A stretch of DNA of 64,000 nt from Methanohalophilus portucalensis (GCF_002761295.1 NZ_CP017881.1:1735750-1799749), one strand, 5' to 3'. Counted from the stretch's first letter, positions 31,486 through 41,199 are shown. Translations and numbers: made by a program. The notes: generated by a model not told the origin, from the letters alone.

Positions 31486-33174
31486 ATGGTAGAAAGGTCA
31501 AAAATACTTTCAATAGCACTTACTTTAATAATGGTACTGGCGTTATTCACCGCCGGCTGTGTCAGCAATGATGAAGAACCAGCAGAACCAACAGAAAGCT
31601 CTGGTGATGACTATTCAACTGGTGCTGAAGAATCTGAAGAACTTAATGTAAAAGGTTCAACAACTGTGCTCCCCCTCGCACAGGCAGCAGCTGAAACCTA
31701 CATGGAAAATCATCCTGAGGCTTCAATCAGTATCAGTGGTGGCGGCTCCGGTACAGGTATCGCAGCCCTGATCGATGGTGACGTTCACATTGCAATGGCT
31801 TCTAGGCAAATCAAAGATTCCGAAATCGAAGAAGCAGAAGCAAACGGAATTGATCCTGTAGAACACGTAATTGCATGGGATGGACTCACAGTAGTTGTAA
31901 ACCCGGAAAATCCCGTAGACCAGCTTACATACGACCAGATAAAGGGAATCTATGACGGTTCCATCAGCAATTGGGCAGATGTAGGTGGCCCTGACAAGGA
32001 AATTGTAGTAATTAACCGTGACAGCAGCTCCGGTACATACGGCTATTTCCAGGGAGAAGTTCTTGGTGATGATAATGAATTCCGTGAGGACGCAGTTTCC
32101 ACAAGTTCAAACGGTGCAGTATTACAGTCCGTTTCACAGAACGATGCAGCAATCGGCTACATTGGTTTTGCTTACCTCACTGACAATGTGAAAGGCCTTG
32201 ATGTCAACAAGGGAGACGGAATGGTAGCACCAACCGCTGAGAACATTCTTGCAGGCGACTACCCACTTGCCAGACCTCTTCACTTCTACACAAACGGACA
32301 GCCCACTGGCCTTGCTGCAGACTTCAAAGAATATATCCTGAGTGAGGAAGGTACAGAGATCGTCTACGATGTAGGATACTTCCCTGCAGAATCATCTTCT
32401 GAAACTGCAGAGGCTGAAGAAATCAATGTAAAAGGTTCAACAACTGTGCTCCCCCTCGCACAGGCAGCAGCTGAAACCTACATGGAAAATCATCCTGAGG
32501 CTTCAATCAGTATCAGTGGTGGCGGCTCCGGTACAGGTATCGCAGCCCTGATCGATGGTGACGTTCACATTGCAATGGCTTCCAGGCAAATCAAAGATTC
32601 CGAAATCGAAGAAGCAGAAGCAAACGGAATTGACCCTGTAGAACATGTAATTGCATGGGATGGACTCACAGTAGTTGTAAACCCTGCAAACTCCGTAGAC
32701 CAGCTTACCTACGACCAGATAAAGGGAATCTATGACGGATCCATCAGCAACTGGGCAGATGTCGGTGGCGAGGATGAAGAAATCGTAGTTATTAACCGTG
32801 ACAGCAGCTCCGGTACCTATGGTTACTTCCAGGAAGAAGTACTCGGTGAAGAAAATGAATTCCGCCCGGACGCACTTGCACAGAGTTCAAACGGTGCAGT
32901 GGTACAGGCAGTTTCACAGAACGATGCAGCTATCGGTTACATCGGTTTTGCTTACCTCAATGAAAACGTAAAGGGTGTAGATGTCAACAAGGGAGACGGA
33001 ATGGTTGCACCAACTTCCGAAAACATCCTTGCAGGCGACTACCCACTTGCCAGACCACTTCACTTCTACACAGACGGACAGACTACCGGCCTTGCTGCAG
33101 ACTTCAAAGAATATATCCTGAGTGAGGAAGGTACAGAGATCGTCTATGAAGTAGGATACTTCCCTGTTGAGTAA
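31486..33174 (+). CDS. pstS: Tandem-fused double PstS phosphate-binding lipoprotein
   Basis: About 562 residues: lipobox FTAGC, an acidic linker, then two complete PstS domains (about 50-300 and 315-562) joined by SSSETAEAEE. Both halves contain the phosphate motifs KGSTTVLPLAQAAAETYME, SGGGSGTGIAALIDG, NRDSSSGTYGYFQ and AIGYIGFAYL, so both should bind phosphate. PstS proteins normally have one domain. The first 180 bases of the two halves are almost identical, showing recent duplication or gene conversion. The start at ATG 31486 is preferred for its AAGGAT site; ATG 31465 is the alternative. pstC follows after 33 bases. Confidence 0.9.
   Translation: MVERSKILSIALTLIMVLALFTAGCVSNDEEPAEPTESSGDDYSTGAEESEELNVKGSTTVLPLAQAAAETYMENHPEASISISGGGSGTGIAALIDGDVHIAMASRQIKDSEIEEAEANGIDPVEHVIAWDGLTVVVNPENPVDQLTYDQIKGIYDGSISNWADVGGPDKEIVVINRDSSSGTYGYFQGEVLGDDNEFREDAVSTSSNGAVLQSVSQNDAAIGYIGFAYLTDNVKGLDVNKGDGMVAPTAENILAGDYPLARPLHFYTNGQPTGLAADFKEYILSEEGTEIVYDVGYFPAESSSETAEAEEINVKGSTTVLPLAQAAAETYMENHPEASISISGGGSGTGIAALIDGDVHIAMASRQIKDSEIEEAEANGIDPVEHVIAWDGLTVVVNPANSVDQLTYDQIKGIYDGSISNWADVGGEDEEIVVINRDSSSGTYGYFQEEVLGEENEFRPDALAQSSNGAVVQAVSQNDAAIGYIGFAYLNENVKGVDVNKGDGMVAPTSENILAGDYPLARPLHFYTDGQTTGLAADFKEYILSEEGTEIVYEVGYFPVE
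31642..32398 (+). repeat. PstS domain repeat, first unit
   Basis: Tandem intragenic repeat of about 780 bases with the unit at 32422-33171. Bases 31650-31800 and 32430-32580 show virtually no difference, while later parts have more substitutions. Confidence 0.9.
32422..33171 (+). repeat. PstS domain repeat, second unit
   Basis: Second copy of the intragenic PstS repeat. The 24 bases between the two units encode the acidic linker. Confidence 0.9.
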
Positions 33175-33207
33175 ATGATTTGAAGCATGAACCCTTAGAG
33201 GTGAGCG

Positions 33208-34101
33208 ATGTTTCACAGAAGACTTAAAGAGAAGGGCATTGAAATCGGCCTGTTCTTAGCAGCGGCAACGACTGTCGTTGTCCTTCTCTTCATTTGTATT
33301 TTTCTTTTCCGAGATGGATACCTGTTATTCGAAACAAGTTCTTTTACTGGTTTCATAACCGGTAGTTCATGGTACACCGCTTCAACACCGCCACGTTTTG
33401 GAATACTCCCCCTTTTATTCGGCTCATTTCTGGTCACAGCAGGCGCAATCGCCATAGCTGTACCCCTGGGTGTTGCTGCAGCAATATATATTTCAGAGTT
33501 GGCAAGCCCAAAAATCGCCGACTTATTGAAACCATTCATTGAAATCCTTGCAGGTATACCTTCTGTTGTATACGGTTTCTTTGGTCTGATAGTCCTTGTC
33601 CCCCTTATAAAAGATATTTTTGATATACCCACAGGTCAAACAGCCCTTACAGGTTCTATAATGCTTGCAATGATGGCACTACCCACAATAATTTCAATTT
33701 CCGAAGATTCCATTAATGCGGTACCACAGGCACTTAAAGAAGGTTCGTTAGCCCTGGGAAGTACACAATGGCAGACAATTTATAAAGTAACATTGCCGGC
33801 TGCCCTTTCCGGAATATCCGCCGCAGTGATATTGGGAGTAGGCAGAGCAATCGGTGAAACAATGACAGTATTGATGGTAACAGGTAACATGGCCATAATA
33901 CCTGGATTCCCCGAGGGATTTCTTGATCCTGTCAGGACAATGACAGCAACTATTGCACTTGAAATGGGAGAAGTGCCTAAAGGCAGCCCGCATTTCCATG
34001 CATTGTTTGCAGTTGGTTCTGTATTGTTTATTACGACCTTCATAATAAATATGGTTGCAGATCAAATAAAGAGAAAATATAAACTCAAGGAGGGGCTCTG
34101 A
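33208..34101 (+). CDS. pstC: Phosphate ABC permease PstC
   Basis: 297 residues with six membrane helices and the inner-membrane-component motif LKEGSLALGSTQWQTIYKVTLPAALSGI (the EAA loop, read in two parts), plus IGETMTVLMVTGN, typical of PstC. It forms the membrane channel with PstA. GAGGTGAGCG precedes the ATG. It is the first permease gene after the fused pstS. Confidence 0.93.
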   Translation: MFHRRLKEKGIEIGLFLAAATTVVVLLFICIFLFRDGYLLFETSSFTGFITGSSWYTASTPPRFGILPLLFGSFLVTAGAIAIAVPLGVAAAIYISELASPKIADLLKPFIEILAGIPSVVYGFFGLIVLVPLIKDIFDIPTGQTALTGSIMLAMMALPTIISISEDSINAVPQALKEGSLALGSTQWQTIYKVTLPAALSGISAAVILGVGRAIGETMTVLMVTGNMAIIPGFPEGFLDPVRTMTATIALEMGEVPKGSPHFHALFAVGSVLFITTFIINMVADQIKRKYKLKEGL

Positions 34102-34953
34102 TTGGACTCAAAAACTACTGAAAAATTAGCATTTGGTTTCCTCAGAGCATGTATATGGATTGTTGTTGCATTTGTAGCAATCCTTATACTCTACATTGTA
34201 ATACAGGGATACAGCATAATGAGCTGGGAATTCCTGACTGAGATGCCCAAAAACCGGATGACTGAAGGTGGCATCTATCCCGCTTTGATAGGAACGGCAC
34301 ATCTTGTTGCCATATCCATGGCTGTCGCAATTCCCCTTGGCGTTCTTTCAGCTATATACCTAAATGAATATGCAAAGGAAAGCCGTTCAACCTGGATCAT
34401 TGAAATGGCAATCAACAATCTTGCCGGCACCCCTTCCGTAGTATTCGGATTGTTCGGATTGGCATTGTTTGTCAAATATTTAGCATTTAAACCTTCAATT
34501 ATCTCGGCATCCCTTACCCTTTCCCTCTTGATATTGCCAGTTGTAATCAGAGCAAGCAAAGAAGCCCTGATAACCGTTCCTCAGGCACACAGGGAAGCTT
34601 CTCTTGCCCTTGGCGTAACAAAATGGAAGACCATAAGTAGTATAGTATTACCAGAAGCATTACCCGGAATAGTAACCGGAATTATCCTGAGTATTGGCAG
34701 GGTTGCAGGTGAAACAGCCCCCATAATGTTCACAGGTGCAGCTTTCTTCTTACCACGTCTGCCGGAGTCTGTATTTTCACAATTCATGGCTTTGCCCTAT
34801 CATTTGTATATACTGGCTACCTCCGGCCTCAACCCTATGGAAACCAGACACATACAGTACGGAACTGCTCTTGTGTTACTGATATTGGTACTGCTCATAA
34901 ACAGCATAGCAATTATTATCAGAAAACATTACAGGAAAAAACTTCACAGATAA
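34102..34953 (+). CDS. pstA: Phosphate ABC permease PstA
   Basis: 283 residues, six helices, with the EAA-loop HREASLALGVTKWKTISSI and GRVAGETAPIMFTGAAFF, which identify PstA. It starts at TTG 34102, overlapping the TGA of pstC (TGATTG), with AAGGAGGGG 9 bases upstream; the next ATG (about 34219) would cut into the first helix. Translational coupling to pstC is likely. Confidence 0.92.
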   Translation: MDSKTTEKLAFGFLRACIWIVVAFVAILILYIVIQGYSIMSWEFLTEMPKNRMTEGGIYPALIGTAHLVAISMAVAIPLGVLSAIYLNEYAKESRSTWIIEMAINNLAGTPSVVFGLFGLALFVKYLAFKPSIISASLTLSLLILPVVIRASKEALITVPQAHREASLALGVTKWKTISSIVLPEALPGIVTGIILSIGRVAGETAPIMFTGAAFFLPRLPESVFSQFMALPYHLYILATSGLNPMETRHIQYGTALVLLILVLLINSIAIIIRKHYRKKLHR

Positions 34954-34970
34954 TTATTCGAGGATAAGAG

Positions 34971-35738
34971 ATGAGTGAAATTAATGATTTCGCAGACATA
35001 GAGGTTGAGGATCTCAACCTATGGTATGGATCCAACCAAGCCCTCCAGGACATAAATATTAAAATCCCCAGCAAAAGTGTAACCGCCCTTATAGGTCCTT
35101 CAGGATGTGGAAAATCCACCTTCCTGCGCTGTATAAACCGGATGAATGATCTTATAAAAGTATGTCATATCGAAGGCAGAGTGAAAATCGACAATAAAAA
35201 CATCTACGATGAAGATGTGGATGTAGTTGAACTCAGAAAGAAGGTTGGCATGGTTTTCCAGAAACCAAACCCATTTCCCATGTCAGTTTTTGATAATATT
35301 GCCTATGGTCCAAAAATCCACAAAGTTCCCAAAAAAGACATAAAGGGAATTGTTGATAAAACCCTGCAGGATTCAGCTCTTTACGGAGAAGTATCTGACA
35401 GGCTGGATTCATCAGCCCTGGACCTCAGCGGAGGACAGCAGCAGAGACTCTGCATTGCAAGGACCATGGCCGTAGAACCGGAGATAATTCTTTTTGATGA
35501 GCCATGCAGTGCCCTTGATCCCATATCTACAAATAAGATCGAAGACCTGATTCTTGAATTGAAGAAAGATTACACAATTGTAATTGTTACCCACAATATG
35601 CAGCAAGCGGCCAGAATTTCTGACTACACCGCATTTTTCCTTATGGGAAAAATAATCGAGTTTGGAGAAACAAACCAGATATTTGAAAATCCCAGGGAAA
35701 AACGTACTGAAGATTACATCACGGGAAGATTCGGGTGA
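34971..35738 (+). CDS. pstB: Phosphate ABC ATPase PstB
   Basis: 255 residues. Walker A is GPSGCGKST, followed by the PstB-specific [12 protein letters not shown], then [19 protein letters not shown], signature [10 protein letters not shown] and Walker [14 protein letters not shown]. It energises phosphate import through PstCA. It lies 17 bases after pstA; GAGGATAAGAG precedes the ATG. Confidence 0.95.
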   Translation: MSEINDFADIEVEDLNLWYGSNQALQDINIKIPSKSVTALIGPSGCGKSTFLRCINRMNDLIKVCHIEGRVKIDNKNIYDEDVDVVELRKKVGMVFQKPNPFPMSVFDNIAYGPKIHKVPKKDIKGIVDKTLQDSALYGEVSDRLDSSALDLSGGQQQRLCIARTMAVEPEIILFDEPCSALDPISTNKIEDLILELKKDYTIVIVTHNMQQAARISDYTAFFLMGKIIEFGETNQIFENPREKRTEDYITGRFG

Positions 35739-35742
35739 TTAA

Positions 35743-36393
35743 ATGGTTCGTGAGAAATACCACGCTGAACTAGATGAACTAAAAGAAAACATCTCTGATA
35801 TGAGCGCCGTATCCCAGGAAATGTTCAGGAAGTCTATAAAGGCACTTGCAAATATTGATAAAGAACTTGCTCAGGAAATCATTGAAATGGATCATACAGT
35901 AAATGATTTTGAAGAGAAAGTTGAAACCCGTATCACAAGATTACTGGCATTACAGCAGCCAATTGCCAGTGACCTGCGACTTATAACGGCTTCTTATCGA
36001 ATATCAATCGATCTGGAAAGAATGGGTGATCTGGCAGTGGATGTAGCCAAAAGAATAAAAAAGATGGATGCTGAGAAGGCTCTTTCAATTTCTGAATGTA
36101 AACCTATTATATCCACATGTGAAGAAATGATAGAACAATCCATAAAAGCCTATTCTGAATTGGATACTGAGCTGGCAAAAGATATCACTTCAAAAGATGA
36201 CATCGTCGACAGGAATGTCTACGCAGGCTGGCAGGATCTGGTCCAGATGATGATCGACAACTCAACTGTTATTGAAAATGCAGTGGAAATGATGTTTGTT
36301 CTCAGGTATCTGGAACGCATTGCAGACCATACATGCAACATATGTGAAAGTATTGTATACATTGCAACCGCTAAAAGGGTCGATCTTAACTGA
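35743..36393 (+). CDS. phoU: Phosphate uptake regulator PhoU
   Basis: 216 residues, all helical, with the two PhoU three-helix repeats. The metal-binding motifs of the family appear as DxxxNDFEEKVETR (about 46-58) and ERMGDLAVDVAKR, repeated as ERIADHTCNICE near the C-terminus. PhoU restrains the Pst transporter and phosphate signalling. It is 4 bases after pstB and ends the locus; a T-rich run (36403-36412) follows and may terminate transcription. Confidence 0.92.
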   Translation: MVREKYHAELDELKENISDMSAVSQEMFRKSIKALANIDKELAQEIIEMDHTVNDFEEKVETRITRLLALQQPIASDLRLITASYRISIDLERMGDLAVDVAKRIKKMDAEKALSISECKPIISTCEEMIEQSIKAYSELDTELAKDITSKDDIVDRNVYAGWQDLVQMMIDNSTVIENAVEMMFVLRYLERIADHTCNICESIVYIATAKRVDLN

Positions 36394-36500
36394 TTGATCC
36401 TTTATTTTTTCATTGTCCATCCTATTTTTCAATTCGTAAAATTAATATGCTGAAGGTCTCTTCTATGACCCCTGAATAACGAAAAACAGAGGCTTTCAAC

Positions 36501-37628
36501 GTGACCCAAGAACTTTTTGATCTAAATATAGGATACATCCATTTCAAAAATCCAGTCGCCATCGCTCCAATGGCGGGTATTACAGACAGCTCATTCGTAA
36601 ACAGTTATGGCAAAAGTGCCGCACTTGTGGTAATGGGCGGATACAACCTTGATGAGAAAACCAATGCTGCAGCATGTGAGCTCATAGAAAGAGGAAGAAA
36701 AGAATTCGTATCACAGGAGCCTATCGAATATATCACAAAAGAGCTAAAAGCCGTTGATTTCGATGGGACAGTGGGAATAAACCTGCGCAGCAGTGAACTT
36801 AAACCCTTACTTGATGTGGCAAAAATCATCAGGGATGCTGGTGCATTAATGGAACTGGATGCACACTGCCGCCAATCTGAAATGAAAGAAGCAGGAGTTG
36901 GAGAGGCCCTAATGGAAGACCTCCCACGCCTTACAGACTGGATAAGGCAGATAAAAGAAACTGGTGTCGTGCTTTCTGTTAAAATCAGGGCTAATGTTGT
37001 TGATGACATACAACTTGCAAAAGCAATTGAAAGTGCAGGTGCCGATATTATCCATATCGATGCCATGAAAAAAGGTGCAAGTGCCGACCTTGATGCCATA
37101 CGCCGTGTAAGGGATGCAACACGTATATTCCTGATAGGCAATAATTCGATACAGAGCTTTGATGATGCAAAGGAGATGTTTTCCAGAGGTGCAGATATGG
37201 TATCTGTGGGAAGACAGGCAATGGACTCCCCGGAAATTATAGATTCCCTTGTAGAGGCTGTTTCTGAATTTCAGGAAATTACTGGCTGGTATAATGCTCC
37301 AAAACATATTTGCAGAGGACAGGGCGATATGCGAGGACTAACGTTCTGTTGCCTCCCGGTAAAGCCCTGTGCTGTAAATAATAAGGCCAAACAACTGGGT
37401 TTCAGTCCCCGGGAATTTGCAAACCTGAAAATGGAATTTGTAAAAGGTACCCCCCTTGAATACGGTGACAGTACCTGCTTTGGCAGTCTTGCATGGTGTT
37501 GTAAAATCACAAAACCATGTTTCATGAGAGATGGTGTGCTGGATCTTATAGATCTCTCCCCACAAGAGTACATGAAACTCAAAAAACAAATGGCTGACTA
37601 CATCCTCGACCACGCCAAAGAAAAATAA
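36501..37628 (+). CDS. Methanogenesis marker protein 9
   Basis: 375 residues. A TIM-barrel like dihydrouridine synthases (PVAIAPMAGITDSSF, then NNSIQSFDDAKEMFSRGADMVSVGRQAM) is followed by a C-terminal cysteine-rich domain (residues about 270-345: ICRGQGDMRGLTFCC, KPCAVNNK, STCFGSLAWCCKITKPC) that probably binds an Fe-S cluster. This domain pair defines methanogenesis marker 9, conserved in methanogens and of unsettled function. GTG 36501 is the start, with AGAGGC ahead. The next gene follows after 11 bases. Confidence 0.88.
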   Translation: MTQELFDLNIGYIHFKNPVAIAPMAGITDSSFVNSYGKSAALVVMGGYNLDEKTNAAACELIERGRKEFVSQEPIEYITKELKAVDFDGTVGINLRSSELKPLLDVAKIIRDAGALMELDAHCRQSEMKEAGVGEALMEDLPRLTDWIRQIKETGVVLSVKIRANVVDDIQLAKAIESAGADIIHIDAMKKGASADLDAIRRVRDATRIFLIGNNSIQSFDDAKEMFSRGADMVSVGRQAMDSPEIIDSLVEAVSEFQEITGWYNAPKHICRGQGDMRGLTFCCLPVKPCAVNNKAKQLGFSPREFANLKMEFVKGTPLEYGDSTCFGSLAWCCKITKPCFMRDGVLDLIDLSPQEYMKLKKQMADYILDHAKEK

Positions 37629-37639
37629 ACGGTGGGGAT

Positions 37640-38560
37640 ATGAACGCCTGTTACAAAATACAGCCCTCCGAAGTTGCCCGAAGTGCCCAGCTTGCAATGA
37701 TACTGGAGGTATCGGCATCACCCAAACCCGGAAATATCGACAGGACACATGATTATGTCGATACACGTTATGAGCATTTCCTCGCATCTGCAACAGGCGT
37801 TTATCCAGTATTTGAAAGGGCTGTTTCCGGAAAAGAAAAGATAGGGGAATTGCTTAAAGAAGCTGTGCTTGAAAGCAATAAATGGCAAAAGGGGGGAAAC
37901 ACACATTTCGGTGCGTTCCTACTCCTTCTTCCCCTGACAAAAGCTGCAGGTCAGCTGAGTCAGGAAAATGAAAAGTTTGATATGAACAAAATCGTTGAGA
38001 GAGCCCACTTGATAGTTAAACACACAGATGTAGAGGACTCGATTAATTTCTATCAGGCTTTTGGAAAAGCAAATGTCTGCGTACAGGATGTAGAGGATCT
38101 TGATCTCAACGATTCGGATTCCATCACAAACTTAAGGAAAAATCAAACCAGCCTTTTCGAATTGATGGAAATATCCGAAAACTACGACATGATAGCTAAT
38201 GAGTGGACCAATGGTTTTGAACTGTGCTGCCGGTGCAGCGAACATATCACTGACCTTATGGAAGGAAAAGGGATTTGTACAGACATAAATTGCTCCATTG
38301 TTTACACTTTTCTCAAGTTATTGTCGAATAATCCCGATACATTCATACAGACTAAATTCAACCGGGAAACTGCAGTTGAGGTTTCAGAAAAGGCAACCTC
38401 TATTGCCACACAGATAGAAACATCAGGCTATGAAGCAACCCTTCCTTCAATAATTGAACTTGATGAAGAGTTACTCAAAAAGAAAATAAATCCCGGTTCA
38501 ACTGCAGATATAATTATTGGGGGGCTTTTCCTTTCAATTATTGGAGGCATGCGGTTTTGA
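37640..38560 (+). CDS. Triphosphoribosyl-dephospho-CoA synthase-like (CitG family) protein
   Basis: 306 residues of the CitG/MdcB fold: SASPKPGNIDRTHDY, GGNTHFGAFLLLLPL and NPGSTADIIIGGLFL carry the conserved Asn/Gly nucleotide-binding sites. In bacteria CitG makes the precursor of the citrate-lyase prosthetic group. Methanogens lack that enzyme, so the archaeal relative likely acts on another nucleotide or cofactor. It is co-transcribed with marker 9 and overlaps the DUF447 gene by one base, a methanogen-typical cluster suggesting cofactor work. Confidence 0.85.
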   Translation: MNACYKIQPSEVARSAQLAMILEVSASPKPGNIDRTHDYVDTRYEHFLASATGVYPVFERAVSGKEKIGELLKEAVLESNKWQKGGNTHFGAFLLLLPLTKAAGQLSQENEKFDMNKIVERAHLIVKHTDVEDSINFYQAFGKANVCVQDVEDLDLNDSDSITNLRKNQTSLFELMEISENYDMIANEWTNGFELCCRCSEHITDLMEGKGICTDINCSIVYTFLKLLSNNPDTFIQTKFNRETAVEVSEKATSIATQIETSGYEATLPSIIELDEELLKKKINPGSTADIIIGGLFLSIIGGMRF

Positions 38561-39183
38561 TGGAAGTTTCAGAACTTGACAAATACGGTATATGCGATGG
38601 AATTTCCGAGATCATATTGACATCTGGCATTAAAAATCCCAACGCTGCTCCAATTGGCCTGATTCGTAAAGACAACAAAGTCTTCATAAGACTTTATAAA
38701 GGTTCTACAACATATGAAAATGTGAAACAGGATGAAATTTTTGCTGCCAATGTGACCTGTAACCCTCTACTTTTTGTAAAATCGACTTTTTCCAATCTCG
38801 AAAATGAGAATTTCAAATACTATCACCTGAATTCAACAAAAATACCACTGCTAAAAAATTCAGCCAGCAGTGTTATTTTCAGATGCGGCGAAATAAAACA
38901 TACAGAACAGGCCATGACAGCAGAAATCATTCCAATGAATGCAATGGCCAATGATTATAGACCAAGGGCCATTAACCGGGGCCTTACAGCAGTTATTGAG
39001 GCAGCTGTTCACGCTACTCGTTATGAATTAACAAGAAATAGTGATTTTCTCGACTTGATTGATAGATGTCTGGAAACTACCTACAAATGCGGAGGACAAA
39101 GGGAAAAAGATGCCGCTGAAATCCTCTTAAATGAAATTGATGAAATTAAGAAACGTGTAGCCGGAGGCAAAGACACTGAATAA
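38560..39183 (+). CDS. DUF447-family flavin-binding-like protein
   Basis: About 207 residues with DUF447 features: an N-terminal split-barrel strand set (NPNAAPIGLIRKDNKVFIRLYKG in pieces), CNPLLFVKST and a C-terminal helical part (NRGLTAVIEAAVHATRYEL). The fold is that of FMN-binding flavoreductases. The ATG at 38560 overlaps the CitG-like stop (TGATG), so translation is coupled. Function unproven; a tetrahydromethanopterin-related link has been suggested for neighbours of this type, but I only infer a cofactor role. Confidence 0.82.
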   Translation: MEVSELDKYGICDGISEIILTSGIKNPNAAPIGLIRKDNKVFIRLYKGSTTYENVKQDEIFAANVTCNPLLFVKSTFSNLENENFKYYHLNSTKIPLLKNSASSVIFRCGEIKHTEQAMTAEIIPMNAMANDYRPRAINRGLTAVIEAAVHATRYELTRNSDFLDLIDRCLETTYKCGGQREKDAAEILLNEIDEIKKRVAGGKDTE

Positions 39184-39187
39184 TTTC

Positions 39188-39640
39188 ATGGAAATTGCCA
39201 TTGAACAGGCACGTCTGGGCATGAGAAACAATCTGGGAGGGCCTTTTGGAGCTGTAATTGTAAAAGATAAAACTGTAATCTCCAGAGCACATAACAGAGT
39301 GCTTGATTCTAATGATCCCACGGCTCATGCTGAAATAGTGGCAATCAGGATAGCCTCGTCAAAGCTGGGAACATTTGACCTGTCTGACTGCGAAATATAT
39401 ACTACCTCTTATCCATGCCCTATGTGTATGTCAGCTCTGTACTGGGCACGCATCAAAACGCTTTATTATGGGACAACAACAACCGAGGTAGAAAAAATCG
39501 GATTTGACGACGGAAAGATATACAGGGCCCTCTGTAATGATCATACTGATACAGGAATGAATATGGAAAATATGGACAGCAAAATATGCCAACAATTGCT
39601 GTCCGAATGGGAAGAAAAAGAAGACAAATATATGTACTGA
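39188..39640 (+). CDS. Guanine/nucleoside deaminase
   Basis: 150 residues of the cytidine-deaminase-like superfamily. Zinc site HAEIVAI (about 51-57; catalytic Glu) and PCPMCMSALYWARI (about 78-91). Length, the GTTTTEVEKIGFDD segment and the C-terminus match short guanine deaminases (GuaD) and related nucleoside deaminases. It would deaminate guanine or another base in salvage. It starts 4 bases after DUF447 and ends the operon, with a hairpin over the stop. Confidence 0.85.
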   Translation: MEIAIEQARLGMRNNLGGPFGAVIVKDKTVISRAHNRVLDSNDPTAHAEIVAIRIASSKLGTFDLSDCEIYTTSYPCPMCMSALYWARIKTLYYGTTTTEVEKIGFDDGKIYRALCNDHTDTGMNMENMDSKICQQLLSEWEEKEDKYMY

Positions 39641-39663
39641 AGATATTCACTCTTTCTCTTCAG
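39637..39663. terminator. Hairpin containing both convergent stop codons
   Basis: CTGAAGA / TCTTCAG, a perfect 7-base stem with a 13-base T-rich loop. The deaminase TGA (39638-39640) lies in the left arm and the TPR stop (39647-39649) in the loop. Confidence 0.55.
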
Positions 39664-40564
39664 CAGGATTGGCAGGTTTTATGTGATCTTTTGCCTGAGA
39701 GTTTTCAGGATCAAGTTCCAATAACTTTGCAAAAGCTTTATTGACCCTATCCTTGTCTCCAGTTTTCAGGTAAGTATTTGCAAGACCCTGCCATATTTTG
39801 GGAGATTCTGGCTCTATATCAATGGCACCATTAAAGGCTTCTATAGCCTCGTCGAACCGTTCCAGTTTGAACAAAGTATTACCTTTCCCATATAAAATGC
39901 CTGCAGCATCTTTTTTAAGTTTGGGCTTTGGATTTATGTTCAAAAATGAATATCGCGGAAATGCAAAATCCTTGACATCTGAATGTTGGGCCGCCATTTC
40001 ATAACATTCAAGAGCTTGCGTAAATTCACCATTGTGATAAAGAAGAGTGGCTTTACAATACCAGGCATCTGCGAAAGCAGAATCCAGATCCAGACATTTA
40101 GAAAAGGATTCAATCGCTTTTTGGTGTTCTCCTATCGATTGCATTACAAATCCATGTCCAAACCATTTACCGGCATCTTGCGGATCATCTTCAAGAAAAC
40201 TATCAATCACTTCAAGAGCCTCTTCATGCTTTCCCATTTTGTAAAGGACAAAACAACGGCTATAAAGAACATTCTGGGATTTTTTTCTCAAAGTGGCCAG
40301 GTCATCTTCCATATCATCTTCAAGCTCACTTAATTTATTTTCCAGTTCGCCCCATATAGCGGCCGCCTCATTGTATTTATCCAGCGCTTCTTCATAATTG
40401 CCCATTTCAAAAAGTACATATCCATTCCCATAGATTTCTTCACCACGTCTATAAAGAGCCGTGAATTGTTTCTTCCGGGATACTTTATCGTACCATTTTT
40501 TCAGAAAACTCATGGCAGTAGAATAAGCCTTCTCTGTATCATATATCTTTTGTAATATAGGCAC
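39647..40564 (-). CDS. Cytoplasmic tetratricopeptide-repeat protein
   Basis: 305 residues, no signal peptide. It has about six TPR units from residue 40 on (for example GNYEEALDKYNEAAAIWGEL and AIEAFNGAIDIEPESPKIW), a linker around 185-205 (FLNINPKPKLKKDA) and a last pair ending LELDPENSQAKDH. It is a protein-binding scaffold, partner unknown. The start codon is only 13 bases from that of the divergent glycosylase gene; an internal ATG at 40513 is possible and would leave more room for a promoter. Confidence 0.85.
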   Translation of the reverse strand: MPILQKIYDTEKAYSTAMSFLKKWYDKVSRKKQFTALYRRGEEIYGNGYVLFEMGNYEEALDKYNEAAAIWGELENKLSELEDDMEDDLATLRKKSQNVLYSRCFVLYKMGKHEEALEVIDSFLEDDPQDAGKWFGHGFVMQSIGEHQKAIESFSKCLDLDSAFADAWYCKATLLYHNGEFTQALECYEMAAQHSDVKDFAFPRYSFLNINPKPKLKKDAAGILYGKGNTLFKLERFDEAIEAFNGAIDIEPESPKIWQGLANTYLKTGDKDRVNKAFAKLLELDPENSQAKDHIKPANPAEEKE

Positions 40565-40577
40565 ATCAAATTTGTAG

Positions 40578-41057
40578 ATGGCAAAAAAAGGACTTGAGCC
40601 GATAATTCATCAGGACACCGAAATATTAATTCTGGGATCCCTGCCAGGAGAAGAATCCCTCAGACAACAAAAATATTATGCCAATAAAGGAAATGATTTC
40701 TGGAAGCTCACAGGTAATGCTATCGGAGAGGAACTTGACAATAAGGAATATCCAGAAAAATTAAGGCTCCTAAAAGAACATAAAATAGGCCTGTGGGATG
40801 TTTTCAGGGAAGCAGAAAGAAAGGGAAGTGGTGATTCTGAAATCAGGTATGAGGTTATCAATGATTTTTCCCTGCTTGAAGTGATAGCACCGAACATACG
40901 TAAAATCCTTTTCAATGGAAAAACAAGAGCCGGGAAATATGAGTATTTGTTACAGGAAAAGGGATACGATACTGCAGTATTGCCTTCATCCAGTGGAGCC
41001 AACAGACAAAACAGAATTGAAAGAGAAAAAATATGGAAACAGCAATTGCAATGCTGA
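40578..41057 (+). CDS. Hypoxanthine-DNA glycosylase, UDG family 6
   Basis: 159 residues of the uracil-DNA-glycosylase superfamily. The diagnostic family 6 motif ILGSLPGEESLRQQKYY followed by NKGNDFW is at about 17-43, and the C-terminal motif LPSSSGANR replaces the HPS loop. Members (first characterised from Methanosarcina) remove hypoxanthine, the deamination product of adenine, from DNA. A TATA-like CATATATC about 40 bases before the ATG implies a very short leader. Confidence 0.87.
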   Translation: MAKKGLEPIIHQDTEILILGSLPGEESLRQQKYYANKGNDFWKLTGNAIGEELDNKEYPEKLRLLKEHKIGLWDVFREAERKGSGDSEIRYEVINDFSLLEVIAPNIRKILFNGKTRAGKYEYLLQEKGYDTAVLPSSSGANRQNRIEREKIWKQQLQC

Positions 41058-41199
41058 TTCGATACAGTATATTATATAAGTGTTCAGATACCAATTTTAA
41101 TAAGTAAGATCAATCAGTAGAAGTGATACCATCGCAACTCCCAATCATCCATCCCCGAAAAATGACAGTTCTTTTTCTGCAGGTATTGACACCCCAACA

